Below are positions 42,943 through 51,761 of a stretch of 64,000 nucleotides of DNA, one piece after another (within the stretch, counting starts at the first letter, position 1; each line of letters begins with the position of its first letter). This DNA comes from Bradyrhizobium erythrophlei (GTDB lineage Bacteria > Pseudomonadota > Alphaproteobacteria > Rhizobiales > Xanthobacteraceae), in the NCBI RefSeq assembly GCF_900129505.1, contig NZ_LT670818.1, forward strand, positions 6,171,001-6,235,000. The letters are read 5' to 3'. The notes below the pieces were generated by a model. The model had not been told where the DNA came from, did no database searches, and saw only the letters and a program-made list of their open reading frames with translations. The position numbers were made by a program, and so were the translations under genes.

Positions 42943-43884
42943 TCAACGATATTCGATCATCGCGGCTTTGTGGAGTTCCTGCAGGTACCAGTTCGACTTC
43001 GCCGTGTATTTCTCCGCATACATCTTTTCCCGGATTTCCTTCCTCTTCGGCGTGTCGATAGTGGTGGGCGTCCTCGCGCACAGCGCCACCATCTCCACGC
43101 CCTGCTTGGTGATCTCGGGCGCGGTCAGATGGCCGATCGGGGTCTTGTCGAGCCCGTCACGAAGAACCTCCGGGATGTCGGCCGAGGTCTTCACCACGAT
43201 ATCGCGTATCGCGGCATTGGGCATGGACTTGAAGAGAGCGTTGGCCTCGGCGCAGCTCTGCACGCGGCTGCGCAGCGTTTCGGCCTCCTTCTGCCTTCCC
43301 TCGATGACGGCCTGGGCCGATCCCCGCGGCACGATCAGAACGATCGGCTGCATCTTGTACTCGAAGGCGTCCGCTTGCTGTTTTTCATCGCCGCCGCCGG
43401 CCTGGACGGCGGCAGCGACGTCCTTCTCGCCGACCTGGAGGCTCTCCTTGTACCGTCCGCGCACCAGGCTGGTCCAAACCATGTCGGCCTTGATGCGGGA
43501 CTTCAGCGTGTCGGGCCGAATGCCCTGGCTTTCGAGGGATTTGGCCAGTTGTTCCGCCGAAATCCGCATCCTTCCGGCCATCGAGCCAAACGCCTGATCG
43601 ACATCGGAATCGGCGGGGTCGACGCCGTATTTCTTGGCTTCCTTGATCTTCAGCTTTTCATCGATCAGCTCGTTGATCACCTGCTGTCGGTCGGCTTGCT
43701 TGTGTGTTGTCAGGAAGTTCAGCTTGCTGCGCTGTTCGATATCGAAAGTGGTGATGGGGTCGCCATTGACCATGACGGCGACGGATTGCGCATGCAGCGG
43801 CGTGGCGCAGGCCATCAAGAGAAGGCCCGCGGCACAGCCGAGGATGAGAGAGGAGAGGCGATGAGAGAACGTTGTCATGGTCAT
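42943..43884 (-). CDS. surA: periplasmic chaperone SurA-like protein
   Basis: 313 residues, start MTMTTFSHRLSSLILG. Signal peptide to about residue 33 (TPLHAQS). The SurA N-domain is VAVMVNGDPITTFDIEQRSKLN, followed by a helical block (ADRQQVINELIDEKLKIKEAK) and a C-terminal helix-rich part. A full parvulin PPIase domain is not obvious, so it is of the shorter, alphaproteobacterial kind. It binds unfolded outer-membrane proteins. Its stop is 3 bases from the pdxA start, so it is in the operon. Confidence 0.88.
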   Translation of the reverse strand: MTMTTFSHRLSSLILGCAAGLLLMACATPLHAQSVAVMVNGDPITTFDIEQRSKLNFLTTHKQADRQQVINELIDEKLKIKEAKKYGVDPADSDVDQAFGSMAGRMRISAEQLAKSLESQGIRPDTLKSRIKADMVWTSLVRGRYKESLQVGEKDVAAAVQAGGGDEKQQADAFEYKMQPIVLIVPRGSAQAVIEGRQKEAETLRSRVQSCAEANALFKSMPNAAIRDIVVKTSADIPEVLRDGLDKTPIGHLTAPEITKQGVEMVALCARTPTTIDTPKRKEIREKMYAEKYTAKSNWYLQELHKAAMIEYR

Positions 43885-43957
43885 GTTCGCGATATCAGCC
43901 GATTCGAATTGCAGCGACGGTGGGACCCGGTCTTGCGGTCGCCCGCCGACGCCAGTT

Positions 43958-46453
43958 CTACTGAACGCCAGTGGCTCCGCTCGCCGACGCGGCCGAATTG
44001 GCGATGGTCCGCAAGCCGATCTGCAGCATGAAGGCGTGACTGAGCACGGGCGGCGTGGTGCCGGCCGAGTAACTGTAGGACGTCACGTAGTTGGCCGCCA
44101 GCACGAAGCAATCGTCCACATATCCGGCGCCGACGACGTACTGGTTGACCTTGTTCGCTTCGAGATCCCACCGCGCCGACCCCGTCACCACCCAGTTCGC
44201 GGCGAGCTTGACCGAGGCGGTGCCCAGGAGTCCTTCGCGGCGGGTCAGGTATCCCAGTTCCGGCTGCGGCGCGTAGTTACCGTACATCATGCTGACCGAC
44301 CAGCGGTCGAACGCCGCCCGGCCTTCAGCCTCGAAACGGTTGACGTTGAGCGTCGCCTCGTCGAGCCGCGTGCGCACGCTGAACGTATAGGTGCGGTTGG
44401 GCGAATAATTGACCCGCGCCACGTAATCGGATTTTGCGTTCTGCAAGCCGGAATCGACCCCGGTATTGGTCACATCCTGCACCGCGTAGGAATTCAGGCC
44501 GAACAGCTGGTAGGACTGTCCGAACAGCACGTTGACCGATCCGCCGCGGTCGAACTGCGTCGTTGACTGCACGCCGACATTGGCGCGGCCACCGCCTTCG
44601 ACGCGGTCATAGCCCGAGAATTTGTCGACGCTGAACAAGTTGCTGGCGTCGAAGACCATGCTCTGCGCGTCTTCGTTGGGAAGCTTGCCCGCATAGGATT
44701 CGTTGGGACGGGCGATGATCTGTGCGATCGGCTCGATCGTCGTGGAGCCCCACGGCTGCACGTTGATGAAGGGATAGCGATATTCGAGGCCGATCGTCGG
44801 CATCACCCGGAGCGCCTGCGTGTCGCCGACCGGCAGGAAGTTAGAGACACCCGGCTGGTTCGAGATCGAAGCATCGATCGCGTCGGCGCGGATGCTGGCA
44901 AACGGCGTCCAGATTTCACCGGCGGAATCGGTGAACGAGCGCCGCCACTGCGCCTCGCCCGTCAGCCGCGTATAGGTGCCAGGCATGCCGCGCAGCAGGC
45001 ATTGCGACGGCGTCCGCGCCAGTGGATCGGCGGATGTCGTCGTGCACAGGCTGGCGGTATTAGCCAGCGTCGTGATCGGGTCAAACACGGCGTCGTTGCG
45101 CGTCAGGCTGGTGAAATTCGTCTTGTAGCTGACTTCGCCGCCGAAGATCGGGCTGTTGAGCACGTTCGAATAGTCGACGACCGGGTGAATGACCGGAACG
45201 TTCTGCTGGAAGCCGGAGAAGCTCAGATAGTAGATCGTACGCGCGTCGAAATAGCTGCGATTGCCGACGCCCGTTAGATAGAGCTGCGAAATGGCTTCGG
45301 TCGGCAGGCTCAGGAACGAGCCGAGCGGATCCTTGTACTGGGCCAGCCGATAGTCGGAGAAGAAGTAATAGTCCGTGAGCAAAACGCCATCCCAGCCCCA
45401 CACCCATTTGTCGTTGAGCGCGAACTGGCCCTTGGTTTCGACGCCGCCACGGAACTGGCGGTCGCCGGGCTGGCCGGCGAAGGCGCCGGGATCAAGCTGA
45501 TCGATGCCGTAGGCGCGGACCTGGTAGGCGCCGTTCAACAGGCGCTGGCGGAATTCGGCCTGCATCAATACGCCTTGCCGGGTCGTGAAGCGCGGGCTGA
45601 AGGTCGCGTCATAGTCGGGCGCGATGGCCCAGTAGAACGGCGTTTCAACGCCATATCCGTAGGTCGTGTCCGATGAGAAGCCCGGCATCAGGAACCCGGT
45701 CTTGCGCTTGACGGTCGGATCGGGGGTCGAGAAATACGGCATATAGGCCATCGGAACGCCGAAGAACTCGAGCTGCGCGTTCTCGAAGTACAGCATCTTC
45801 TCGTTCTGGTCGTGAATGATGCGCGCGCCCTTGACCTGCCACAGCGGCGGCTTCTTCGGATCGTCCTTGCAAGCGGCGCAGGCGGTATAGACGCCGTTTT
45901 CGAACACGGTGAAGTTGCCGCTCGAGCGGTCCGCGCGTGTCGCGGCCATCCGCGTCGCGTCGGCGGTGTCGACGCGCAGCGAATCGACGAACCCGTCGCG
46001 GTAGTCGTCGCTCAGATCCATGATGTTGGCGTAGGTAATCTTGCCTTCCGCATCGGTCATGCGGATGTTGCCTTCGGCATGCAGCCGTTTGGTCTTCTGG
46101 TCGTAGATGACCTTGTCGGCTTCGACGGATGTGCCGTTGTAAAACATCTGCACGTTGCCGACGGCCGACACCCGCGAGTTGTTGTAGTCGTAGTCGACCT
46201 CGACGGCCTGGACGAGCATCTGTCCGTCGTTGGCGACGCGGGGCGCCACCGGCCGGGTCGGTTGCGGATTGTAGGTGAAGCTCTGCGCCGAGGCGGGCGT
46301 CGCGGACGCAACCGCGCCGCCAATGACGGCGGCGAACATCAGCGCGAGAACGGTCCCACTGACGCCAGCCAAGCGGGAGCGATCGCCGCGCACGGGCGCG
46401 CGCCGCCGGAACGCGGACAACATTCTCTGGCGGGCGGCGACAACCACAGCCAC
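43958..46453 (-). CDS. lptD: LPS-assembly outer membrane protein LptD
   Basis: 831 residues from the GTG at 46453, one base overlapping the lptG stop and preceded by GGAGGACGGGTA. The signal peptide lies around VSGTVLALMFAAVIGGAVAS. The N-terminal OstA-type jellyroll (QMLVQAVEVDYDYNNSRVSA, YNGTSVEADKVIYDQKTKRL, GKITYANIMDLSDDYRDG) precedes a large C-terminal beta-barrel with two Cys in CAACKDDPKKPPLWQVKGAR. LptD inserts LPS in the outer membrane. The alternative ATG inside is at MLSAFRRRA. It is in operon with lptF/lptG. Confidence 0.94.
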   Translation of the reverse strand: MAVVVAARQRMLSAFRRRAPVRGDRSRLAGVSGTVLALMFAAVIGGAVASATPASAQSFTYNPQPTRPVAPRVANDGQMLVQAVEVDYDYNNSRVSAVGNVQMFYNGTSVEADKVIYDQKTKRLHAEGNIRMTDAEGKITYANIMDLSDDYRDGFVDSLRVDTADATRMAATRADRSSGNFTVFENGVYTACAACKDDPKKPPLWQVKGARIIHDQNEKMLYFENAQLEFFGVPMAYMPYFSTPDPTVKRKTGFLMPGFSSDTTYGYGVETPFYWAIAPDYDATFSPRFTTRQGVLMQAEFRQRLLNGAYQVRAYGIDQLDPGAFAGQPGDRQFRGGVETKGQFALNDKWVWGWDGVLLTDYYFFSDYRLAQYKDPLGSFLSLPTEAISQLYLTGVGNRSYFDARTIYYLSFSGFQQNVPVIHPVVDYSNVLNSPIFGGEVSYKTNFTSLTRNDAVFDPITTLANTASLCTTTSADPLARTPSQCLLRGMPGTYTRLTGEAQWRRSFTDSAGEIWTPFASIRADAIDASISNQPGVSNFLPVGDTQALRVMPTIGLEYRYPFINVQPWGSTTIEPIAQIIARPNESYAGKLPNEDAQSMVFDASNLFSVDKFSGYDRVEGGGRANVGVQSTTQFDRGGSVNVLFGQSYQLFGLNSYAVQDVTNTGVDSGLQNAKSDYVARVNYSPNRTYTFSVRTRLDEATLNVNRFEAEGRAAFDRWSVSMMYGNYAPQPELGYLTRREGLLGTASVKLAANWVVTGSARWDLEANKVNQYVVGAGYVDDCFVLAANYVTSYSYSAGTTPPVLSHAFMLQIGLRTIANSAASASGATGVQ

Positions 46454-47550
46454 TACCCGTCCTCCTGGTACAGCAAGGCCAAAAAGCCGGTGAGGCCGCC
46501 CACCAACACGGGCAGCCACGCCGCAGCGATCGGATGCATCAACTCAGCCTTGCTCAAATCCTCAGTTACTTTCGACAGAACGTAGAGCAGAAAGCCTGCG
46601 CCCACGCCACTCAAAACCATCTTTTGCACGCCGCCCATCCGGAAGAAGCGCAACGAGACGGACGCCGCCAGCATGACCATTGCGGCCAGCAAAAACGGCT
46701 GTGCGAGCAGCTTATGATACTGCAGGCGGTAGCCGGCGGTCGCAAATCCCGAGCTCTCCGAAGATCGGATATAGCTCGGGAGTTGCCAAAAGGACACAGT
46801 CTCCGGGGTGGAGAAACTGTTGCGGACCTGGGCCGCGGTCAGGCTGGTCGCAAGTCTGAAACTGTCCTGCTCGACCGGGGGCGAGTCGAGCGAATAGCGG
46901 CGGGCGGATTTGAACAGCCAGTAGCCGTCCTCGAGCGTCGCTTCGCGCGCCTCGATTCGCTCCTTGAACTGGAAGTCATTGTCGAATCGGAACAGCGTCA
47001 GTCCGGTCAGCCGCACGCCCTGCTGCTCGCTGCGCGCCGCGTTGATGATGACCTGTCCGTCGCTGTTGATCAGGTTGAGCCAGAAGCCGGAGGCGTCCTG
47101 GATGCCGCCGCCGGGCGCGGAGCCGAACAGATCCGCCTCCATCTGCTTGGAGAGTTCGCGCAAATTGGCGGACATCGGATTGTAGGCGGCGGTGGCCAAA
47201 ATCCCGAGCACGATGGCGCTGGCCAGCGCCGGTGCGATGAACTGCCACGCCGAGACGCCGGCGGCGCGCGCGACCACCAGCTCAAGCCGCCGCGACAGCG
47301 CGAGATAACAGGTCATCGCCCCGATCAGGATGCAGAACGGCATCATCTTTTCGAGCAGCTGCGGGACGCGGAACAGCGACGTCTCGGCGACAACGACCGC
47401 CGACGCCGAAACCAGGCCCGACGTCTTCCTCACCATTTCGATGTAGTCGACCAGCACCAGCAGCAGGAAGATGCTCAGAAACACACCGAGCGCCGAGATC
47501 ACGAAGCGGCCGGCAAAATATCGCCCGAGCGTGTTGGTCATCATGCTCAT
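46453..47550 (-). CDS. lptG: LPS export permease LptG
   Basis: 365 residues. MSMMTNTLGRYFAGRFVIS, then membrane helices (SALGVFLSIFLLLVLVDYIE, APALASAIVLGILATAAYN) and a periplasmic beta-jellyroll in the middle; the C-terminal helices end in GGLTGFLALLYQEDG. LptG and LptF with LptB drive LPS to the outer membrane. It overlaps the lptF stop by 4 bases and the lptD start by one. Confidence 0.93.
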   Translation of the reverse strand: MSMMTNTLGRYFAGRFVISALGVFLSIFLLLVLVDYIEMVRKTSGLVSASAVVVAETSLFRVPQLLEKMMPFCILIGAMTCYLALSRRLELVVARAAGVSAWQFIAPALASAIVLGILATAAYNPMSANLRELSKQMEADLFGSAPGGGIQDASGFWLNLINSDGQVIINAARSEQQGVRLTGLTLFRFDNDFQFKERIEAREATLEDGYWLFKSARRYSLDSPPVEQDSFRLATSLTAAQVRNSFSTPETVSFWQLPSYIRSSESSGFATAGYRLQYHKLLAQPFLLAAMVMLAASVSLRFFRMGGVQKMVLSGVGAGFLLYVLSKVTEDLSKAELMHPIAAAWLPVLVGGLTGFLALLYQEDG

Positions 47551-48716
47551 GCTGCGACGGGCCGCCCGAACAGCCGCAACAGACGTGCGTTCGATTTGTT
47601 GATCGCCTCGAGCAGCGCCGGCGGCGGTTCCACCACCACGCCGGCCAGGATGATCCAGATGCCCGCGCCGATCGTCGCCACCAGCATCAGATATTGAACG
47701 AACGGGGCGAGCGGCGATTTCACCGCCATGACGGAACAGGCAAATCCCGCCATCCGCAGCCCGAACACCGCGAGAATCGAACTGCCGATCGAGAAATTGC
47801 GGCTCTGGCGCGTGGTGCGCGGTGCGCCGAGGAAGGCGAAGGTGAGGGCGGCGAATGCGAACGGATAGAGCGGCGCCATGAAGCGGTCATGCAGCTCGGC
47901 GCGGAATTGTCCGGGCACCTGCGTGTAGACCGGATCGTCCGGCGGCGGATCGAGCAATTCCCAGAGGTAGCGCTCGCGAATCCCGAGCGCGGCGTCGTGG
48001 CCCTGATTGGAGAATTTCGACATGTCGAACGCATAGCGGGCGAACGCGACCAGCGCGGGATCGCGCTTGCCGATCTCGAAGCGCTCCAGATTGCCATCTT
48101 CCAGGACCAGGAACGACCCGCTGCTGTTCTTCAGCACCGTTCCGTGGTCGGCGACGATGGTGACACGTTCATTGGGATCGCGGCGGTCGTCGACGAAGAT
48201 GCCGGCGAGCACGCCGCCCGGCTGCCGCTCGCGAATGCGGATGGTCAGGTTCTGGTCGAGCTGGGCAAAGCGGCCGGGCTGCAGGATGTTGGTCAGCACG
48301 TCGGCGGTGATTTCGGCATCCCATTGCTTCAGGCGGCGCAGGCCGTCGGGCGAGAGATAGGCGGCGATGAAGGCGACCATGATCGCCACCACGATGGTGG
48401 CGTAGAAGAACGGACGGAACAGCCGGAACGGCGAAAAGCCGGCCGCATTCATCACGATGATCTCGGAGTCGGTCGCGAGCTTGTTGAGGGTGTGCGAGAT
48501 CGCGATCATCAGTGCGATCGGCGAGATGATCAAGACCAGCGCCGGGATCACGAGGCTCGTGATGCCGAGAAAGGTCACGATGGTCTGGCCCTGGCTGGTC
48601 ATCAGGTCGATGCCGCGCAACGCCTGCGTAATCCAGATCACGCCCGTCAGGCTGACCAGAACCAGCGCAAACGACGCCAGGGTCGTTCGAAAAATGTACC
48701 TGTCGATCGACCCCAT
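47547..48716 (-). CDS. lptF: LPS export permease LptF
   Basis: 389 residues from the ATG at 48716 (MGSIDRYIFRTTLASFALV); a GTG two codons upstream is possible. The structure mirrors LptG: membrane helices (VLVSLTGVIWITQALRGIDL, FLGITSLVIPALVLIISPIAL), then a periplasmic part, and C-terminal helices (LYPFAFAALTFAFLGAPRTT). LptF is the partner of LptG in the transporter. It is the first gene of the outer-membrane block, divergent from pepA. Confidence 0.93.
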   Translation of the reverse strand: MGSIDRYIFRTTLASFALVLVSLTGVIWITQALRGIDLMTSQGQTIVTFLGITSLVIPALVLIISPIALMIAISHTLNKLATDSEIIVMNAAGFSPFRLFRPFFYATIVVAIMVAFIAAYLSPDGLRRLKQWDAEITADVLTNILQPGRFAQLDQNLTIRIRERQPGGVLAGIFVDDRRDPNERVTIVADHGTVLKNSSGSFLVLEDGNLERFEIGKRDPALVAFARYAFDMSKFSNQGHDAALGIRERYLWELLDPPPDDPVYTQVPGQFRAELHDRFMAPLYPFAFAALTFAFLGAPRTTRQSRNFSIGSSILAVFGLRMAGFACSVMAVKSPLAPFVQYLMLVATIGAGIWIILAGVVVEPPPALLEAINKSNARLLRLFGRPVAA

Positions 48717-49061
48717 CGCCACCGCACGATTCCGCCCCGCCGAACCTGAACTGCGTCCACGACCAATCCCGAATCCGGGATCCCCTGTGGTCGTGCCGCG
48801 CTTTATCCAGCCAGCCAGTCCTCATTACCATCCCTTTGATCCGTCGACAAAATGGCTGCGCCATGGCACCCTCGGGATATCGTTAATAATTCGTGAGATG
48901 TGGCCTCCCGGCCACTGTCGGGCTTGGCAGCGCGGGCGCCGGCAGGCCATAGTGTTGCCGGACTGCTCTTGACGGACGTAAATCGCGGCCGGATGAGACA
49001 TGACGCGCGCCGCCCGGCGGGTTCCCGACCAGCGACAGCCCCGATTTTGGAGGACTTCCCT
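48717..49061. other. divergent promoter region between lptF and pepA
   Basis: 345 bases without a gene, so both the lptF operon and pepA must start their transcripts here. The AT-rich GATATCGTTAATAATTCGTGAG (48876-48897 in part) could hold a promoter. No operator is obvious. Confidence 0.5.
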
Positions 49062-50564
49062 ATGCCCGACGCCGTCAAGGTCGGCTTCGTCCCGTTTTCC
49101 GCGAGCCCCCGCGGCATTCTGGTGATTTTCTGCGATGATTCGCTGAAGTTCGGCGAGGCGACCCGCAAGGCGCTGGGCGAGGCCGCCGATCTCGTCATAC
49201 GGGCGGCCGCGACCAACCAGTTCAAGGGCAAAAGGGGCGCCACGCTCGATATTCTGGCCCCTGAGGGCCTCAAGGCCCCGCGCCTGATCGTGGTCGGCGC
49301 CGGCAAGCTCGAAGGCTTGAAGGACAACGACTTTTTCACGCTCGGCGGCACGGCCGCCGGCAAGCTTGTCGCCGGCAAGGAGCCCGTGACGATCGTGGCT
49401 GACTTGCCCGACGGACCGATGAAGCCCGAACAGGCGGCAGCGGTCGCCGCGGGCGTGCGGCTTCGCGCCTATAAATTCGACCGCTACAAGACCAAGAAGA
49501 AGGACGGCGAGGAGGCCCCCTTGCGGGCCGACGTTTCGCTTGCCGTCGGCGATGCCGCCGCCGCGAAAAAGGCGTTCGCGCCGGATGCCCACATCGTCGA
49601 TGGCGTCATCACCGCGCGCGACCTCGTCAACGAGCCGCCGAACATCCTCTACCCCGACGAATTCGCGCGCCGCGCCAGCCAGCTGCGCAAGCTCGGCGTC
49701 GGCGTCGAGATCCTCGACGTCAAGGCGATGACCAAGCTCGGCATGGGGGCGCTGCTCGGCGTGTCCCAGGGCTCGGCGCGGCCCGGCCGCACCGTGATCA
49801 TGCGCTGGAACGGCGGCAAGGCCGGCGACAAGCCGGTTGCCTTTATCGGCAAGGGGGTTTGCTTCGATACCGGCGGCATCTCGATCAAGGGCGCCTCCGG
49901 CATGGAGGACATGAAGGGCGACATGGGGGGTGCTGCCTGCGTCGTCGGGCTGATGCAGGCGCTGGCGGCGCGCAAGGCCAGGGTCAATGCGGTCGGCGCC
50001 ATTGGCCTCGTCGAGAACATGCCGGACGGCAACGCCCAGCGCCCCGGCGATATCGTCACCTCGATGTCGGGCCAGACCATCGAGATCATCAACACCGACG
50101 CCGAAGGCCGGCTGGTGCTCGCCGACGTGCTCTGGTACGTGGCGAAGAAGTTCAAGCCGAAATTCATGGTCGATCTGGCAACCCTGACCGGCGCCATCAT
50201 GGTGGCGCTCGGCACCGAACATGCCGGGCTGTTCTCCAACAATGACGAGTTGGCCGAGCGGTTGAGCAAGGTCGGGCAGGCCACGGGCGAGCGCGTCTGG
50301 CGTATGCCGCTCGGCGCCGAATACGACAAGCAGATCGATTCGCAGTTCGCCGACATGAAGAACACCGGCGGCCGTCACGGCGGTTCGATCACCGCCGCGC
50401 AGTTCCTGCAGCGATTCGTCGACGACACGCCGTGGGCGCATCTCGACATCGCGGGAACGGCGATGGGCGCGCCGAAATCCGAAATCAACCAGAGCTGGGG
50501 CTCGGGCTATGGCGTTCGCCTGCTGAACCAGCTGGTCGCGGAGTATTACGAAGCCAAGAAATAG
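49062..50564 (+). CDS. pepA: leucyl aminopeptidase (M17)
   Basis: 500 residues from the ATG at 49062 ([18 protein letters not shown]), with TTGGAGGACTT before it. The M17 metal site is complete: [19 protein letters not shown] (Lys/Asp), and [12 protein letters not shown]. It is a di-metal exopeptidase of the cytoplasm, and PepA homologues also bind DNA. It precedes holC by 20 bases, the common order in proteobacteria. Confidence 0.96.
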   Translation: MPDAVKVGFVPFSASPRGILVIFCDDSLKFGEATRKALGEAADLVIRAAATNQFKGKRGATLDILAPEGLKAPRLIVVGAGKLEGLKDNDFFTLGGTAAGKLVAGKEPVTIVADLPDGPMKPEQAAAVAAGVRLRAYKFDRYKTKKKDGEEAPLRADVSLAVGDAAAAKKAFAPDAHIVDGVITARDLVNEPPNILYPDEFARRASQLRKLGVGVEILDVKAMTKLGMGALLGVSQGSARPGRTVIMRWNGGKAGDKPVAFIGKGVCFDTGGISIKGASGMEDMKGDMGGAACVVGLMQALAARKARVNAVGAIGLVENMPDGNAQRPGDIVTSMSGQTIEIINTDAEGRLVLADVLWYVAKKFKPKFMVDLATLTGAIMVALGTEHAGLFSNNDELAERLSKVGQATGERVWRMPLGAEYDKQIDSQFADMKNTGGRHGGSITAAQFLQRFVDDTPWAHLDIAGTAMGAPKSEINQSWGSGYGVRLLNQLVAEYYEAKK

Positions 50565-50584
50565 TAGAGATAGCCTTAAATCCG

Positions 50585-51043
50585 ATGACGGAAGTGCTGT
50601 TCTATCATCTGCAGAACATGTCGCTGGAAAGCGTTCTGCCGCCGCTACTTGAGAAGTCGCTCGAGCGCGGCTGGCGGGTGGTGGTGCAGTCGACGTCGCA
50701 GGAGCGCGCCGACGCGCTGGATGCGCATCTGTGGACCTATCGCGATGATTCGTTCCTGCCGCATGCCACCTGGCGCGCAGGCGCCGGCGAGGCGCCGGAT
50801 CAGCCGATCGTGCTGGCGGTGGAAGAGGCCAATCCAAACGGGGCCAATGTCAGGTTTCTGATCGACAACGCCGCGCTTCCTGCCGACTGCGACGCCTATG
50901 AGCGTATGGTGCTGGTCTTCAACGGCGACGACGGCGACGCGCTTGCCGCCGCCAGAAGCGCCTGGAGCGATTGCAAGGCGCGCGGCTTCGAGGTCACCTA
51001 TTGGCAGGCCGACGAGCGGGGCCGCTGGCAACGGCGGGATTAG
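50585..51043 (+). CDS. holC: DNA polymerase III chi subunit
   Basis: 152 residues, start MTEVLFYHLQNMSLESVLPP. LVVQSTSQERADALDAHLWT-like VVVQSTSQERADALD and YRDDSFLPHATWR, and the ending GFEVTYWQADERGRWQRRD, follow the HolC fold. Chi couples the clamp loader with SSB. Partner in tandem with pepA. Confidence 0.93.
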   Translation: MTEVLFYHLQNMSLESVLPPLLEKSLERGWRVVVQSTSQERADALDAHLWTYRDDSFLPHATWRAGAGEAPDQPIVLAVEEANPNGANVRFLIDNAALPADCDAYERMVLVFNGDDGDALAAARSAWSDCKARGFEVTYWQADERGRWQRRD

Positions 51044-51160
51044 CGATATCCGGCAATTGATGATAATCTGCGCTTTTGGCAGGCGAGCTTGTATCCAGCC
51101 ACGGTCGTGCCGCAAAGTGATGGTGGGACAAGCGCTTATTGGTTTGGGGTGGGAAACTAG

Positions 51161-51715
51161 TTGATCGTGCAATACAGCAACAAGCCAAAACGACTGCTGG
51201 CGCTGTGTGTGTTCGCGCCCTTGCTCGCGGGTTGCGCGGGGTCCGATCTGCTCTCGAGGGACGCCGAATGGTTCTCGGGTCCCAGCCGGCTGTTCATCCG
51301 GAATATCGAAGCGCCGCCGCTCTCGCCTGACAAACCAGTCACCGCGGAAGATCTGGTCAGCGCCGAGGGCTATTGCCCGGGTATGGCACCGCCCGCCGCG
51401 AGTCCTGCCGACGCCAACGCCGCGGCCGGCGGCGCCGCCGGTGAGCCGGTCGTTCCCTCGACCTCGGGAACGGTGGCGCTGGGTCACACCGAGTGCGACG
51501 TCGTGCGCGGCATCGGCGCGCCCGCCAGCGTCAGCCTCTCCAACAATCCGCGCGGCAACCGGGTGGCGGTCATCACCTACGCCCAAGGCCAGCGCGGCGG
51601 GATCTATACCTTCACGGCCGGACGCCTGACCTCGATTGAGCGTGGGCCGGAAGCCGAGGCCCCGCCGCCGAAGACGGCAAAATCCAAAGCGAAGAAGAAG
51701 CCTGCGGCGACGTGA
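51161..51715 (+). CDS. outer-membrane lipoprotein, BamE-like domain
   Basis: 184 residues from a TTG at 51161 (or GTG at 51167); GGGGTGGG lies upstream. Lipobox LLAGC at residues 21-25 after a short hydrophobic stretch, so it is lipidated. The C-terminal half, ALGHTECDVVRGIGAPASVS, NNPRGNRVAVITYAQGQRGG and IYTFTAGRLTSIERGP, resembles the SmpA/OmlA/BamE fold that stabilises the OMP assembly machine. A basic KKPAAT tail ends it. BamE assignment is inference: no search was run. Confidence 0.6.
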   Translation: MIVQYSNKPKRLLALCVFAPLLAGCAGSDLLSRDAEWFSGPSRLFIRNIEAPPLSPDKPVTAEDLVSAEGYCPGMAPPAASPADANAAAGGAAGEPVVPSTSGTVALGHTECDVVRGIGAPASVSLSNNPRGNRVAVITYAQGQRGGIYTFTAGRLTSIERGPEAEAPPPKTAKSKAKKKPAAT

Positions 51716-51761
51716 TCGTTGCCGCTCCCCGCGGTTAAACGCTCGTCGCGCCTGAACCGGC

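Noticed and set aside
46534..47697. 387-codon plus-strand frame opposite lptG
   Set aside because: Antisense of a clear lptG gene.
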